Origin: Methanolinea mesophila
GTDB lineage: Archaea > Halobacteriota > Methanomicrobia > Methanomicrobiales > Methanospirillaceae
NCBI RefSeq assembly: GCF_017873855.1
Contig: NZ_JAGGKR010000001.1
Span: forward strand, 62,001-126,000
DNA length: 64,000 bases
Direction of reading: 5' to 3'
Shown here in pieces: positions 1 through 9,436 of this stretch. Each line of letters begins with the position of its first letter. The stretch's first letter is position 1. A model generated the notes under the pieces. The model was given only the letters and a program-made list of their open reading frames with translations, was not told the DNA's origin and did not search any database. The position numbers and the translations under genes are program-made.

Positions 1-409
1 TCCCCACCGCAGAGAGGATGATCATAGGTTCGTACGCGATGATCTGCACGAGTTCCCTCTCGGCCCCCACGAAGCTATAGGGGGAAAAGGACGAATATGC
101 CCCGAGCACCAGGAAAATATGGGCCAGAGTGAATGCGAAGATCACAAGAAGCATATCGCCGCCGGCAAAGAACAAAGAGCCGCTTACCAGAATGAATACG
201 AGGTAACCGAGAACGTAGAAATTCTGGGACGGGGTCACCACTACTTTTTCTTTCTGGAAAAGCTTCGCCAGGTCGTAAAATGGCTGCAATACAGGAGGCC
301 CCACTCTTCCCTGCATACGGGCGGTAATCTTCCTGTCTATCCCGTAGACAAGGCCCCCGATAAAGGGAGCAAGTACGAGGTAAAGGATGGCCGATGTGAG
401 AGAGATCAT
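1..409 (-). CDS. echB: Ech-type hydrogenase membrane subunit EchB (NuoH/HycD family), partial
   Basis: This is the N-terminal part of the ion-translocating membrane subunit that anchors the NiFe hydrogenase module in energy-converting hydrogenases. The gene runs off the left edge. The translation begins MISLTSAILYLVLAPFIGG and contains the family signature MQGRVGPPVLQPFYDLAKLF at about residues 28-47, the conserved Gly-Arg-x-Gly-Pro-Pro...Gln-Pro...Asp...Lys-Leu loop of NuoH/EchB proteins. Its ATG overlaps the stop of the preceding echA by four bases (ATGA), so the two are translationally coupled. The partner genes echC-F would lie outside the window, so Ech cannot be separated with certainty from other group 4 hydrogenases. 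Confidence 0.85.
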   Translation of the reverse strand, partial: MISLTSAILYLVLAPFIGGLVYGIDRKITARMQGRVGPPVLQPFYDLAKLFQKEKVVVTPSQNFYVLGYLVFILVSGSLFFAGGDMLLVIFAFTLAHIFLVLGAYSSFSPYSFVGAERELVQIIAYEPMIILSAVG

Positions 410-2325
410 AGTACCACTCCTACTGCGAGAATTCCTGCGAGAAGGACCAGGCCGAAACAAAGCGCCGTACCCGCCATCAGGAGCCGTCTTTCACCGAAGA
501 GATCGACGAAATAATAGTTTATCAGGGATGTCTGCCGCTGCACTCCCATCGAACCTGCAAATGCGAGCCCCGCGGTTGCAGGGCGTCCTCCCATGTAGGC
601 GGGAACCGTCTTCTGGTCCCTCCCGTACCAGAGCATGGAGAGCGGCATGATCATCAGCAGGAAGAGCATCATCACCATGATCGTGAGGTTATCCTGGGAA
701 AGCCCTGTGGAATGGCCGTATACCTGAAGCACGAACGGTTCGATAAGGCTCGCCGATATCACCGGGAACAGCAGAGTCACGAGCACGGTAAGCCCCGTGA
801 GCACCGTGAGTATCATAAGCATCTCCTTGTGGACCGAATCTTTCAGTTCACTGACCGTAGGATCGACCGATATGATCTTCCCCATCCATTTTGACCAGAA
901 AAATACGGTGATAGAACCACCGAATGCGAGGATCGCAACAAAGATAAGACCGAACTGCGCCTCGACAAACGCCTCGAGAGCAACGTACTTCGAGATCAGC
1001 ATCCCGAACGGTGCAAGGAACATCCCCGCGATCCCTATGAACATCATGACCGCGACTTTCGGAAGCCGCACGATCAGACCGCTCATATCTTCGATATCCT
1101 TGCTTCCGATTCTCTGTTCCACCGTTCCCACGCAGAGGAACAGGAGTGACTTGGCGATCGCGTGGAAGAGTATCAGGAGTATCGCCGCCCAGACCAGTTT
1201 ATAGGTCCCGACTCCCGCACAGGCCACAATCAGTCCCAGGTTGGCAATGGTGGAATACGCAAGCACTTTTTTGGCATTCCTCTGGGAGATGGCGATCGCA
1301 GATGCGAGGAGGAACGTGAACCCTCCTATAAGCGCGATGATCAGACCTTCGATCGAACCCGAGAGCACAGGAGAAAAACGCACGATGATATATACCCCTG
1401 CCTTGACCATGGTGCTCGAGTGGAGGAGGGCGGACACGGGAGTCGGCGCCACCATCGCTCCAACCAGCCAGGAAGAAAACGGCATCAGGGCTGCCTTGGT
1501 AATACCTGCAAACGAGAGAAGCACCGCAGGTACAAGGACAAATGCCTGGTTGGAGTCAAGAAGGGCACGGATTGACATGTATGTGCCGTCCGGACTTATG
1601 ACCGAGAGGTAAAGAATGGCGACCGCAAAGGCGATCCCCCCTGCCAGGTTCATGTTCAATGCAAGAAATGCATTTTTTATTGACTCCGCAGTCCCGGAAT
1701 ATCCTATCAGGAGGAACGAACAGAGCGTGGTGATCTCCCAGAAAAAGAAGACCCAGAGAAGGCTGTCTGAAAATACCAGCCCGAACATCGCTGAAAGAAA
1801 GAGGAAAACGACGAAGAAGAACATTTTCTGCCGATCTTTCACTGCGGGGTGTTGATCGTGGTAGGTTTTCATGTACCCCAGGGCATATACCCCGATGAGG
1901 GTTCCGATTATCCCGATGATCAGTGCCATGATCAGGGAGAACTGGTCTATGAACAGAGAGGGCGGTTCATGCATACCTCCCGCAAACACGGCCTCGTAAT
2001 AGACCAGCAGGGTTGCCTGCACTGCAACCAGGATTACGGCCAGCGTGTTCCTGTATTTGAACCCCATATAAATCAGAAATGCACTTATCAGCATTTCCGC
2101 AAGGAATATCAGGACACCGCTTTCAGCAAGCGGGACAGGGAAATACTGGGCGGCACCGGTCGATGAGGTCACGAGCAGGGACGCGGAAACCAGTATGATA
2201 ACGGCTGCGGCCACCCTCACAAGGCCGTCGCGCAAAGTTGCGCGCGGGAGAAGGAAAAGCAGCAAAGCAATTATCGCCGGAAAAAGAATTAAAAACTGAA
2301 GCGTAATCATGGATATATCCAGCAT
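406..2325 (-). CDS. echA: Ech-type hydrogenase antiporter-like subunit EchA (NuoL family)
   Basis: This 639-residue polytopic membrane protein belongs to the proton-conducting antiporter family (NuoL/MrpA/EchA) and should form the ion channel of an energy-converting hydrogenase coupled to ferredoxin. About 14-16 hydrophobic helices cover almost the whole chain. Family landmarks are FFFWEITTLCSFLLIGYSG, with the conserved Glu, and a central region with SSWLVGAMVAPTPVSALLHS. The length matches EchA of Methanosarcina (about 640). A longer reading from 2355 is possible, but the ATG at 2325 follows an AAGGCG ribosome site, and a TATA box at 2374-2381 places the transcript start near 2350, after which 2325 is the better start. 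It is coupled to echB by ATGA. Confidence 0.83.
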   Translation of the reverse strand: MLDISMITLQFLILFPAIIALLLFLLPRATLRDGLVRVAAAVIILVSASLLVTSSTGAAQYFPVPLAESGVLIFLAEMLISAFLIYMGFKYRNTLAVILVAVQATLLVYYEAVFAGGMHEPPSLFIDQFSLIMALIIGIIGTLIGVYALGYMKTYHDQHPAVKDRQKMFFFVVFLFLSAMFGLVFSDSLLWVFFFWEITTLCSFLLIGYSGTAESIKNAFLALNMNLAGGIAFAVAILYLSVISPDGTYMSIRALLDSNQAFVLVPAVLLSFAGITKAALMPFSSWLVGAMVAPTPVSALLHSSTMVKAGVYIIVRFSPVLSGSIEGLIIALIGGFTFLLASAIAISQRNAKKVLAYSTIANLGLIVACAGVGTYKLVWAAILLILFHAIAKSLLFLCVGTVEQRIGSKDIEDMSGLIVRLPKVAVMMFIGIAGMFLAPFGMLISKYVALEAFVEAQFGLIFVAILAFGGSITVFFWSKWMGKIISVDPTVSELKDSVHKEMLMILTVLTGLTVLVTLLFPVISASLIEPFVLQVYGHSTGLSQDNLTIMVMMLFLLMIMPLSMLWYGRDQKTVPAYMGGRPATAGLAFAGSMGVQRQTSLINYYFVDLFGERRLLMAGTALCFGLVLLAGILAVGVVL

Positions 2326-2372
2326 GTCGTTTCGCCTTTTATCATTATTAATCATTCTAATTTCTTTTTAGG

Positions 2373-2382
2373 TCATAAAACG
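2373..2382 (-). promoter_or_regulatory. TATA box of the ech operon
   Basis: On the minus strand the sequence reads CGTTTTATGA, an archaeal box A type element. It lies about 50 bases upstream of the chosen echA start. Only sequence resemblance supports it. Confidence 0.5.
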
Positions 2383-2495
2383 ACGTTTAATCCGGATATC
2401 TGGTGTAAAATTGTTTTTTCCGGATGCCCGGAGTTAAACTTATCATCACATCGGCACTATTCACGCGTACCCTGAGAGGGGAAGGGTGCAGGGAA

Positions 2496-2837
2496 ATGCC
2501 GGACGTTTCCAGGACGGAAATCGGGAGAAGGATGTTCGCGCTTCAGAAAGAGAAGCATGTGGAGCTGGCCATTGAAAAAATCCGGCCGAGTCTGGGCTCA
2601 GACTGGGCCCGGCTCACTCACAGGGATATCGAGATGCTCAAGTATATCCTTGGCGGGGCATGGGTTTCGATCGACCGTCAGACATGGGAGAAGATCGCAT
2701 TCTCCCGGATGACCTATCGCAATGTGATGGATCTCATCGCTATTGGGCAGGATTTCCATTCGAATGAGATGGATCAGAGAACCGCGGTGGAAAAAGCGAC
2801 CAAGATAATGCTGAAAACCTACGAGAATACATTATAA
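2496..2837 (+). CDS. Hypothetical protein, about 113 residues
   Basis: I do not recognise a family. From the internal ATG at 2496 the product begins MPDVSRTEIGRRMFALQKEK and is soluble, charged and mostly helical, with WARLTHRDIEMLKYILGG in the middle and Lys-rich ends. The open frame starts at 2424, but 2496 follows a purine-rich stretch (GGGTGCAGGGA) and gives a more natural N-terminus. It is transcribed divergently from echA, so it might share a control region with the hydrogenase; that is only positional. A run of seven T directly after the stop looks like an archaeal terminator. Confidence 0.6.
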   Translation: MPDVSRTEIGRRMFALQKEKHVELAIEKIRPSLGSDWARLTHRDIEMLKYILGGAWVSIDRQTWEKIAFSRMTYRNVMDLIAIGQDFHSNEMDQRTAVEKATKIMLKTYENTL

Positions 2838-2844
2838 TTTTTTT
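2838..2844 (+). terminator. Poly-T terminator after the 113-residue ORF
   Basis: Seven T residues follow the TAA stop immediately, which is the usual archaeal termination signal. No stem is needed and none is obvious. Confidence 0.45.
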
Positions 2845-2861
2845 CTACGCTTCATGGAAGT

Positions 2862-2960
2862 TGCAGTGCAATGCACTAATGTTGTGCATGCATTTAAATG
2901 AGTGAATGGTAGTAGTGTGATCTGTTCGATAGTCCCGGCAGTCCGGGTACTAATTCCGGT
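2862..2960. repeat. Short palindromes between the 113-residue ORF and atpD1
   Basis: The 277-base stretch 2838-3114 holds no convincing gene. It contains the near-perfect palindrome AGTGCAATGCACT (about 2865-2877), further TGCA steps just after it, and CCCGG-cagt-CCGGG near 2934-2947. These may be part of the 3' end of the ATP synthase transcript or binding sites. A 66-codon frame starting with GTG at 2902 has no protein-like features. Confidence 0.35.
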
Positions 2961-3114
2961 AGTGTTCACCATGAGGTCTTACCGCCATCTCCGTCATGTC
3001 CTGGTCACGATGAGATCAGGAAGGAACCACAGCGATTGTAGCGATCCGAGGATAATTCTCTCCGTGTGCGAAAGAATTGACAAAAAGAAGCCGGGCGGGT
3101 GAATACGTTCCTGT

Positions 3115-3792
3115 CTAGGGCGGGATCGCGCCGCTCCCGCCCCCGGACCCGGTCTTGACCATATTTTTCTTCCGGTTCAGCAATTTTTTGACTTTTTTCA
3201 ACCGGTAGAGATCTTCCCGTTCCCGTTCTTCGATGGTGATCTTAATATATTTCGCCTGTCGCCTGAGTTCAGGGATCAATACCTGCTCGAGCGCGTTTAC
3301 CCTGCGACGATTCATCTGGATCTCTTCTCCGAGCCGTCGGAGAGCCGTTTCGGTCTCTGCGAGCCCTATGATAAGATCAAGCTCTGCTTCGTACTTCTCC
3401 GCAGTTTCGTCGATCCGCCCGCTTACTCCGAGGATACTATAGCCGCGCTGCAGCGAACCGATCGAAACCCGTTTTTTTTCGATGATCGGGACCGGGACCC
3501 CCATGATATTCTTCCCTGATATGTCGAGTACGATAGAACGACGGGTGGCGAAAGAGGCCGATTTCAGGGTGACCGGATCATCGACGGCCTGTGCAGTGAG
3601 CAGGGAACGCTGGGCGCTCTCTGCGATAATCTCCAGTTCCTCCCGGGAGCGGGACACCGTGTTCATGATTTGGAAAAATTCCCGTATCAGTGCGTCCATT
3701 TTTTCGCGGAGGAGGTCCCTCCCCTGTTCTGCGAGTCGGATTTGGGCCCTTTTTTTGATGAGTTCCATCCGGGTGGGATTTACCTGCTCCAT
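3115..3792 (-). CDS. atpD: A-type ATP synthase subunit D, operon 1
   Basis: Subunit D is the long coiled-coil central stalk that turns inside the A3B3 head and connects to F and C. The 225-residue product has the typical N-terminal helix (NPTRMELIKKRAQIRLAEQG) and C-terminal helix (EREREDLYRLKKVKKLLNRK) that pair into the shaft, with a less regular middle. The tail is Gly-rich (TGSGGGSGAIPP). It is the last gene of operon 1, one base after atpB. Unlike operon 2, no small membrane protein gene follows it. Confidence 0.95.
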   Translation of the reverse strand: MEQVNPTRMELIKKRAQIRLAEQGRDLLREKMDALIREFFQIMNTVSRSREELEIIAESAQRSLLTAQAVDDPVTLKSASFATRRSIVLDISGKNIMGVPVPIIEKKRVSIGSLQRGYSILGVSGRIDETAEKYEAELDLIIGLAETETALRRLGEEIQMNRRRVNALEQVLIPELRRQAKYIKITIEEREREDLYRLKKVKKLLNRKKNMVKTGSGGGSGAIPP

Positions 3793-3793
3793 T

Positions 3794-5194
3794 CTATTCT
3801 CCCGCCTTTAAAAGCGGATGATACTTCCGGATATACTCTTTCTTTATCCGCTTCAGCTCGTCTTCCGGAAGGCTTGCCATGAGGTCCCACCCGATCCCGA
3901 GCGTCTCCTCTATCGACCGGTTCTGATCCCCCTGGGTGATGAATTTTTTCTCGAATTCATCTGCAAACGAAAGATACACCTTGTCCAGTTCGGTAAGTGC
4001 CTCCTCTCCCACTATCGCCACAAGTCTCCGCAGATCGCGCCCGTACGCATACGACGCGTAGAGCTGGTCCGCCACATTCCTGTGGTCTTCCCTCGTTTTT
4101 TCCGGCCCGATTCCGAGGTTCATGAGGCGTGAAAGGCAGGGAAGCACGTCGATTGGCGGGTCCGCCCCTCTCCGGTAGAGATCTCTTGAAAGCACGATCT
4201 GGCCTTCGGTGATGTACCCCGTAAGGTCGGGCACCGGGTGGGTGATGTCGTCGTCCGGCATGGTGAGGATGGGGATTTGCGTTATAGATCCGGATTTTCC
4301 TGTGATTCTTCCCGCCCGTTCATAAATCGAGGCAAGATCGGTATACATGTATCCCGGGTATCCCCTGCGCCCGGGGACCTCTTCCCGGGCGGTCGAAATT
4401 TCCCGCAATGCTTCACAATAATTTGTCATGTCCGTGAGAATGACGAGGACGTGAAGATTGTGGGTGTATGCCAGGAACTCGGCGGTGGACAGGGCACACC
4501 TCGGTGTCGCCACCCGTTCGATTGTAGGATCATCCGCGAGATTTAAGAAGAACACGACTCTTTCGAGGGCTCCTGTCCTTTCGAAGTCGTTCATGAAAAA
4601 CGAGGCTTCCTTATGGGTAATGCCCATGGCCACAAAAACCACGGCAAATGCCTCTTCCGCACCCGGGACACGTGCCTGACGGGCAATCTGGGCCGCGAGC
4701 TTGTTCGCCGGAAGACCGGATCCCGAGAAGATGGGGAGTTTCTGACCGCGCACGAGGGTATTCAGACCATCGATCGCCGACATCCCGGTCTGGATAAAAT
4801 CTGCGGGTTTATCGCGGGAATAGGGATTGATGGGTGTTCCCGATATATCCACGGAGTCCTCCGGGATGATCTCGGGACCTCCGTCCCGCGGTTTGCCTAC
4901 TCCGGTGAAAACCCGCCCCAGCATGTCCATCGATACATCGATGGCCGGCGCCTGACCGGTGAATCTCACCGAAGTGGTATCGCTGTCCACGCCGCTCGTC
5001 CCTTCGTAGACCTGCACCACCGCAAGGTCGTGCGAAATATCCAGGACCTGCCCGTTGCGTTCCTCTCCGCTTGGAAGCGTGATTCTTGCGGTTTCCCCGA
5101 ACGATACACCCATCGGGCGTTCCACGAATATGAGCGGGCCGGAGACGTAGCTGACCGTCCGGAACTCGCGGTCGAGAAGGGAAGGGACGCTCAT
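3794..5194 (-). CDS. atpB: A-type ATP synthase subunit B, operon 1
   Basis: Subunit B is the non-catalytic, regulatory nucleotide-binding partner of subunit A in the A3B3 hexamer. The 466-residue protein has the usual beta-barrel N-terminus, the ATPase core and helical C-terminus, and lacks a Walker A lysine loop as expected. In place of the loop it has [20 protein letters not shown]; the operon 2 copy reads [20 protein letters not shown]. The arginine-containing [18 protein letters not shown] stretch of the family is intact. Its start overlaps the end of atpA by four bases. Confidence 0.97.
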   Translation of the reverse strand: MSVPSLLDREFRTVSYVSGPLIFVERPMGVSFGETARITLPSGEERNGQVLDISHDLAVVQVYEGTSGVDSDTTSVRFTGQAPAIDVSMDMLGRVFTGVGKPRDGGPEIIPEDSVDISGTPINPYSRDKPADFIQTGMSAIDGLNTLVRGQKLPIFSGSGLPANKLAAQIARQARVPGAEEAFAVVFVAMGITHKEASFFMNDFERTGALERVVFFLNLADDPTIERVATPRCALSTAEFLAYTHNLHVLVILTDMTNYCEALREISTAREEVPGRRGYPGYMYTDLASIYERAGRITGKSGSITQIPILTMPDDDITHPVPDLTGYITEGQIVLSRDLYRRGADPPIDVLPCLSRLMNLGIGPEKTREDHRNVADQLYASYAYGRDLRRLVAIVGEEALTELDKVYLSFADEFEKKFITQGDQNRSIEETLGIGWDLMASLPEDELKRIKKEYIRKYHPLLKAGE

Positions 5195-6930
5195 TCTTCC
5201 ACCTCCAGCGCCTCGATTTTATTCCGGATTTCATCCACGAACCCCTTGATCTGTTCCGCTGACTCGACTTCTTTCATCCGGGCAATTCCGGATTTTAGCG
5301 GGAGAGCCGAGACCTGGCGAAGGTTCACACCACGGCCCATGGCATCACTCACCGCCTCTTCGTATGCCAGGATGGCGGAAAGCATCCAGTACTGCTTTTC
5401 GAGGCGGCAGAAAGAATCGACATCACTATAGGCGCTCTGCTGGAGGAAATCTTCCCGGATCATGCGGGTCACTTCCAGTATTGCCTTCTCGCTCTCGGGC
5501 AGCGCGTCGGGGCCCACCAGCTGGACTATTTCCTGTAGTTCCACCTCCTTCTGTAGGAGGTACATCGTCCTGTCACGGAGCGCTTTCCAGTCGGAAGCAA
5601 CATTCTCCCTGTACCAGGGTTCGATGCTGTCGAGATACAGGGAGTAACTTTTAATCCAGTTCACCGAGGGGAAATGCCTGCGGTACGCCAGGTTGGTGTC
5701 GAGCGCCCAGAACGTGCCGGCAATCCTGAGAGTGTTCTGGGTAATCGGCTCGGAGAAGTCGCCGCCGGGAGGGGAGACCGCACCAACGATGGTGACCGAT
5801 CCTACCCGCTCTCCTTTCCCGAGGCATTCCACCCGCCCGGCTCTTTCATAGAATGCCGCAAGACGGGTGGCCAGATAGGCGGGGTACCCTTCCTCTCCCG
5901 GCATCTCTTCGAGTCTTCCAGAGACTTCCCTGAGCGCTTCTCCCCACCGGGAGGTCGAATCTGCCATGAGCGCCACGTCGTAGCCCATGTCCCGGTAATA
6001 TTCCGCCATGGTGATGCCGGTATATATCGATGCTTCCCTTGCTGCCACCGGCATGTTCGAGGTATTCGCGACAAGGACCGTCCGTTCCATCAGGGGAAGC
6101 CCGGTCCGGGGATCCACGAGCTCGGGGAACTCGGTCAGCACGTCGGTCATCTCGTTTCCCCGTTCACCACACCCGATATATACTACCACCTGCGAGTCAG
6201 CCCATTTCGCGAGAGTCTGCTCTGATACGGTTTTCCCGGTACCGAACCCGCCAGGGATCATCGCAGTCCCGCCCTTTGTGAGAGGGAACAGGAAGTCGAA
6301 TATTCTTTGGCCTGTAAGGAGGGGCGAAGTGGGATTCATCTTTCTTCTGTAGGGCCTTCCTTTCCTGACCGGCCAGAGTTGCATCATGGAAATGGTGGTA
6401 CCCCCCTCCAGGCTGCACACGGTGTCGGCGACAGTAAATTTCCCCTCGTGGATCTCGGCCACTTTTCCCGAAATCCCGGGAGGTACGAGTATCCTGTGGA
6501 CCACGTGGAACTCCTGGACCGTGCCGATGATATCTCCTCCCGATACTTCGTCACCGGTTTTTACGGAGGGAACGAACTGCCATTGGACGCTCCTGTCAAG
6601 ACCCGGGACCGAAATCCCTTTTGAAATGAAACTCCCGCTGGCTTTTGCAAGTACGGGTAACGGTCTTTGCACCCCGTCATAGATCGAGGAAATGAGCCCC
6701 GGCCCCAGTTCGACGGAGAGAGGTTGTCCTGTATTTTCCACGGGTTCGCCGATGGACAGACCCGTTGAGTCCTCGTATACCTGGACTACGGCCATATCCC
6801 GCTCAAGACGAATGATCTCTCCTGAAAGGGAGTATTTTCCCACTTTCACCACGTCATACATCTTCGAGCCCGTCATGCCTCCGGCAATCACTACAGGCCC
6901 TGATATCCTCGAAATTTTTCCCTGAATCAT
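5191..6930 (-). CDS. atpA: A-type ATP synthase catalytic subunit A, operon 1 (atypical P-loop)
   Basis: Subunit A carries the catalytic nucleotide sites of the A1 head and hydrolyses or makes ATP. The 579-residue protein has the N-terminal barrel, the A-type-specific inserted domain (about residues 110-190), the core with a P-loop at about 227-234, the [10 protein letters not shown] motif with its catalytic Glu, and a helical C-terminus. The P-loop reads GGFGTGKT where archaeal A subunits usually read GPFGSGKT, as the operon 2 copy does. The Lys and Thr are kept, so activity is expected. It is two bases after atpF and overlaps atpB. Confidence 0.97.
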   Translation of the reverse strand: MIQGKISRISGPVVIAGGMTGSKMYDVVKVGKYSLSGEIIRLERDMAVVQVYEDSTGLSIGEPVENTGQPLSVELGPGLISSIYDGVQRPLPVLAKASGSFISKGISVPGLDRSVQWQFVPSVKTGDEVSGGDIIGTVQEFHVVHRILVPPGISGKVAEIHEGKFTVADTVCSLEGGTTISMMQLWPVRKGRPYRRKMNPTSPLLTGQRIFDFLFPLTKGGTAMIPGGFGTGKTVSEQTLAKWADSQVVVYIGCGERGNEMTDVLTEFPELVDPRTGLPLMERTVLVANTSNMPVAAREASIYTGITMAEYYRDMGYDVALMADSTSRWGEALREVSGRLEEMPGEEGYPAYLATRLAAFYERAGRVECLGKGERVGSVTIVGAVSPPGGDFSEPITQNTLRIAGTFWALDTNLAYRRHFPSVNWIKSYSLYLDSIEPWYRENVASDWKALRDRTMYLLQKEVELQEIVQLVGPDALPESEKAILEVTRMIREDFLQQSAYSDVDSFCRLEKQYWMLSAILAYEEAVSDAMGRGVNLRQVSALPLKSGIARMKEVESAEQIKGFVDEIRNKIEALEVEE

Positions 6931-6931
6931 T

Positions 6932-7252
6932 TCAGTGCCTCAATACCACGTTATACCCGATTGCCCTCCGCAGGAGGCGTTCGATATAGCCCGGTCCCGC
7001 TCCCCCCCGGAAATGCACGGGAATCGGCAGAATTATCGGCCTATACGTGCGTTCAATGCGTGCAATCAGTTTTTCATCGAGCAAATCGATAAACTCCTCG
7101 TTTACCGCGATTATCCCCGTATCGTCCCGCAGGAGCAGGGGCGGGATGATCTTCCGTGCCTCCTGGGGATCGGCAGCTTCCATGACTTCAACCCCGGTGA
7201 GCCGGAAGCCCGGGGCGGTATCCGGATCGGTGACTACAATGAATTTATACAT
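6932..7252 (-). CDS. atpF: A-type ATP synthase subunit F, operon 1
   Basis: Subunit F is a small Rossmann-like stalk protein that binds subunit D and the B subunits and can modulate activity. The 106-residue product begins [20 protein letters not shown], the normal N-terminus of the family. An upstream ATG at 7270 is in frame, but the start at 7252 is preceded by GGAGACACTCC and aligns with the operon 2 copy. It overlaps the end of atpC by eight bases and ends one base before atpA. Confidence 0.92.
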   Translation of the reverse strand: MYKFIVVTDPDTAPGFRLTGVEVMEAADPQEARKIIPPLLLRDDTGIIAVNEEFIDLLDEKLIARIERTYRPIILPIPVHFRGGAGPGYIERLLRRAIGYNVVLRH

Positions 7253-8294
7253 ACAGGAGTGTCTCCTCAACGTCTGCGTCCGATATCATGGCGGTTTTAA
7301 ACCTGCCGATAATCCGGATGTTCGTCACCTCGTTCTGTTTTTCAAACAGATACCCGATACAGAGCACACCTCCGAGAGGCTCGCTGTGATAGAGCGATGC
7401 CCCCTTGCGGACAAGATACCGGTCCATTTCTTTTTCGATAAGTGAGATTTCCGCGTTTGCAAGAGACTGAAGCGGCAGTGAGACCAGGAATTCATAGGAT
7501 GTTCCCTGGAGAACCGAGACAGCCTCCCCGATAGAGGGGGCGGCGACAAGTTTCCGGTACAGCTTGAGTGGCAGGTGGGTCCCGCCGGGAAGGAAATACT
7601 GGGCCGATTCCTCCGGGGAAATCCCTTCACGATTCATTTTTAACGCCGTCTTGATGTTGACGCTGTCAATCTCAGCCGCAAGGATCGATTGCATCAGCTT
7701 GTGATCCGCGGTCTTCCCTGTGAGGGTCTTTTTGGAGTTTTCATAGTGGAACAGATCCAGCGCATACTCCAGAGATGAGAGGCTGCCCGTTTCCGCGTAC
7801 TCCTTCATATGTGCGGTCAGCGGGCGGGTGTAGATCACATCCCATGTTGCGAGCAGATCCACGACACCCCGTACATCGCCCTGTTTTAACAGCTCATTGA
7901 GAAGGGCTGACGAGATCGTACCGGCTGGAATCAGGCATTCGGTGATCTCCTCCGGAGAGATATGGATGTGAATGCCCCTTATGATCGTTTTGAGATTGTG
8001 GATATCGTAGCGTGAAACGAAGATTCGCACGAAAATTTCGGCGTCACTGCCGGCGAGAAGGCCCTGGACTTTCCTGAATGTTGTTGCGAGATTTTTGCGC
8101 AGGGCATACTCTATTCCGCGGATTCCAGGATAAAGGACGGTACCTTCTTCGATTTCGGCCTTATAAGGAGTTTTTCCAAGCTCGGTCACCATCGCGGGGA
8201 TATCCGGCTGCACCAGAAGTGCTTCGTAGCCTTTCCGGTCCAGAAGACGGCTGTGCATTCCTCTAATCCTGGCGTTGGCGTATCCGTAATCCAT
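7245..8294 (-). CDS. atpC: A-type ATP synthase subunit C, operon 1
   Basis: Subunit C (the V-type d homologue) is the funnel-shaped socket joining the central stalk to the proteolipid ring. The 349-residue, mostly helical protein has the standard peripheral form: it starts directly with YGYANARIRGMHSRLLDRKG and has no membrane segment. Three internal V1-d-like helical units can be made out. It lies one base after atpE and overlaps atpF. The operon 2 copy has 48 extra residues before the equivalent of this start. Confidence 0.94.
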   Translation of the reverse strand: MDYGYANARIRGMHSRLLDRKGYEALLVQPDIPAMVTELGKTPYKAEIEEGTVLYPGIRGIEYALRKNLATTFRKVQGLLAGSDAEIFVRIFVSRYDIHNLKTIIRGIHIHISPEEITECLIPAGTISSALLNELLKQGDVRGVVDLLATWDVIYTRPLTAHMKEYAETGSLSSLEYALDLFHYENSKKTLTGKTADHKLMQSILAAEIDSVNIKTALKMNREGISPEESAQYFLPGGTHLPLKLYRKLVAAPSIGEAVSVLQGTSYEFLVSLPLQSLANAEISLIEKEMDRYLVRKGASLYHSEPLGGVLCIGYLFEKQNEVTNIRIIGRFKTAMISDADVEETLLYV

Positions 8295-8295
8295 A

Positions 8296-8880
8296 TCATT
8301 CTCCGAAGAGGATCCGGCAAACCTCCTTGTTATATACGTTCCGGGCCTTGTTCAGTCGTGATTCCAGGGTATTGTAAACCCTGATCCTTCCATCAGCAGA
8401 CGAGACTTCAACCCCCCCTGCGGTAACCAGGTCGGGGACCAGCTCTGCAGTGACAGATTTCCCTTTCAGGATGCCAATGGCGAGATCCTGGTCCCTTGGA
8501 TCGATATGAACCCTGATCTCCATTGCTTCGATCGCCGCAAGGGACTCTGTGAGGAGTTGTGCGAACTGCTCCCCGTAGGCGGGATCGGTTCTCGCTCTGG
8601 CGAGTCTTTCTCCGGCTTTCCGGAACGCCTCGTCCACGAGGCGCTCTTTTTCTGTCGTGGTAATAACATTCTCCTCGCCCCGGATCTGGTAAAGGGTCCG
8701 GTTCCTTTGATCTCTCGCCTCCGAATGTGCCTCATCCAGGAGGGATTGATGCACATAATCGGCTTTTTCAGATGATTCCCGGGTGATCTCCTCGACCCTG
8801 GCATTCGTTTCCGACCGGATCTCTGAGATCTTTTCCTCGGCACTCTCTTCCATGGACCGGACAAGGTCATTGTATGCCAT
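8296..8880 (-). CDS. atpE: A-type ATP synthase subunit E, operon 1
   Basis: Subunit E pairs with H to form the peripheral stalks that hold the A3B3 head against the membrane subunit I. The 194-residue protein has a long charged N-terminal helix (about residues 1-100, rich in Glu, Arg and Ala) and a compact C-terminal domain with VTAGGVEVSSADGRIRVYNT, the family's hallmark near the end. It ends one base before atpC. A 98-base spacer separates it from atpK with no clear signal beyond GAGAGGGGTGA ahead of the start. Confidence 0.93.
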   Translation of the reverse strand: MAYNDLVRSMEESAEEKISEIRSETNARVEEITRESSEKADYVHQSLLDEAHSEARDQRNRTLYQIRGEENVITTTEKERLVDEAFRKAGERLARARTDPAYGEQFAQLLTESLAAIEAMEIRVHIDPRDQDLAIGILKGKSVTAELVPDLVTAGGVEVSSADGRIRVYNTLESRLNKARNVYNKEVCRILFGE

Positions 8881-8978
8881 ACTCGATCGCGTCCGCTGTC
8901 ACCCCTCTCTTACTCGCAAAAACTATTCTATGGGCCAAAACTGGCGACATTTCACCACCCGGAACAAATCCGGTCAGG

Positions 8979-9197
8979 TTACTGCACCATTATGATGATC
9001 ATTGAAGCCACCACGAACCCGAGAATGACCAGGGTTTCGGGGATTGCTTCCAGGACAATAATGGTCCCTGACGTTTCCGGCCTCTCTGCAATTGTTCCTG
9101 CACCGGCCGAACCGATTCTCGACTGTGCCCAGGCAGTACCAATTGCTCCGCCAGCAAATGCGATAGCGGCCCCGATAGGGACTTCCCAACCGACCAT
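8979..9197 (-). CDS. atpK: A-type ATP synthase proteolipid subunit K, single hairpin, operon 1
   Basis: Subunit K monomers assemble into the rotor ring that carries H+ or Na+. The 72-residue product has two membrane helices joined by a polar AERPE loop at about residues 37-41. Helix 2 has the ion-binding carboxylate Glu54 in IPETLVILGF, and helix 1 has Gln25 at the position where Na+-binding c subunits have a ligand Gln. Whether it carries Na+, H+ or both cannot be told from this. The ribosome site GGAGAGGTG is strong, and the gene has its own TATA box, unlike atpK of operon 2. Confidence 0.95.
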   Translation of the reverse strand: MVGWEVPIGAAIAFAGGAIGTAWAQSRIGSAGAGTIAERPETSGTIIVLEAIPETLVILGFVVASMIIIMVQ

Positions 9198-9200
9198 TTA

Positions 9201-9209
9201 CACCTCTCC
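9201..9209 (-). promoter_or_regulatory. Strong ribosome binding site of atpK1
   Basis: The minus strand reads GGAGAGGTG four bases before the atpK start codon. It is among the best Shine-Dalgarno matches in this operon and fits a need for many copies of the proteolipid. Confidence 0.6.
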
Positions 9210-9232
9210 TATGCATAAGCATATTACTAATG

Positions 9233-9244
9233 TGATATAAAGAT
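9233..9244 (-). promoter_or_regulatory. Internal TATA box ahead of atpK1
   Basis: The minus strand reads ATCTTTATATCA, a good box A element, placing a transcript start near 9210 just before the atpK ribosome site. It sits in a 227-base, very AT-rich spacer between atpI and atpK, the only long gap inside either ATP synthase operon. It would let atpK-E-C-F-A-B-D be transcribed separately from H-I. Confidence 0.6.
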
Positions 9245-9401
9245 ATAGATGTTAGAAAATTGATTTTTTTCATAAAATCGAATTAAAAATATAACATTAA
9301 TTTCTCGTTCTTTTAATAAATAAATAATTCTGTATCCGGTAAAACATTTTGCGCGGTTTTTTTGAGTTTTGCTCTAATGAGTAAAATTAATTTTTAAATC
9401 C

Positions 9402-9436
9402 GGGGCAGAATAATTGTCTTTTTTTTATTCTGCCCC
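9402..9436 (-). terminator. Perfect 12-bp hairpin at the end of atpI1
   Basis: GGGGCAGAATAA at 9402-9413 is the exact inverse of TTATTCTGCCCC at 9425-9436, with an 11-base loop. The atpI stop codon lies inside the stem. On the minus-strand transcript the loop is A-rich; further AT-rich sequence follows. It could end part of the H-I transcripts or protect the 3' end of a processed one. Confidence 0.6.

Noticed and set aside
2902-3102. 66-codon plus-strand frame between the hypothetical gene and atpD1
   Set aside because: GTG start without ribosome site, covers the palindromes and has no protein-like pattern.
8979-9197. Calling AtpK1 strictly proton-specific
   Set aside because: It retains a Gln and a Glu-Thr pair at Na+-ligand positions, so ion choice cannot be decided from the sequence.
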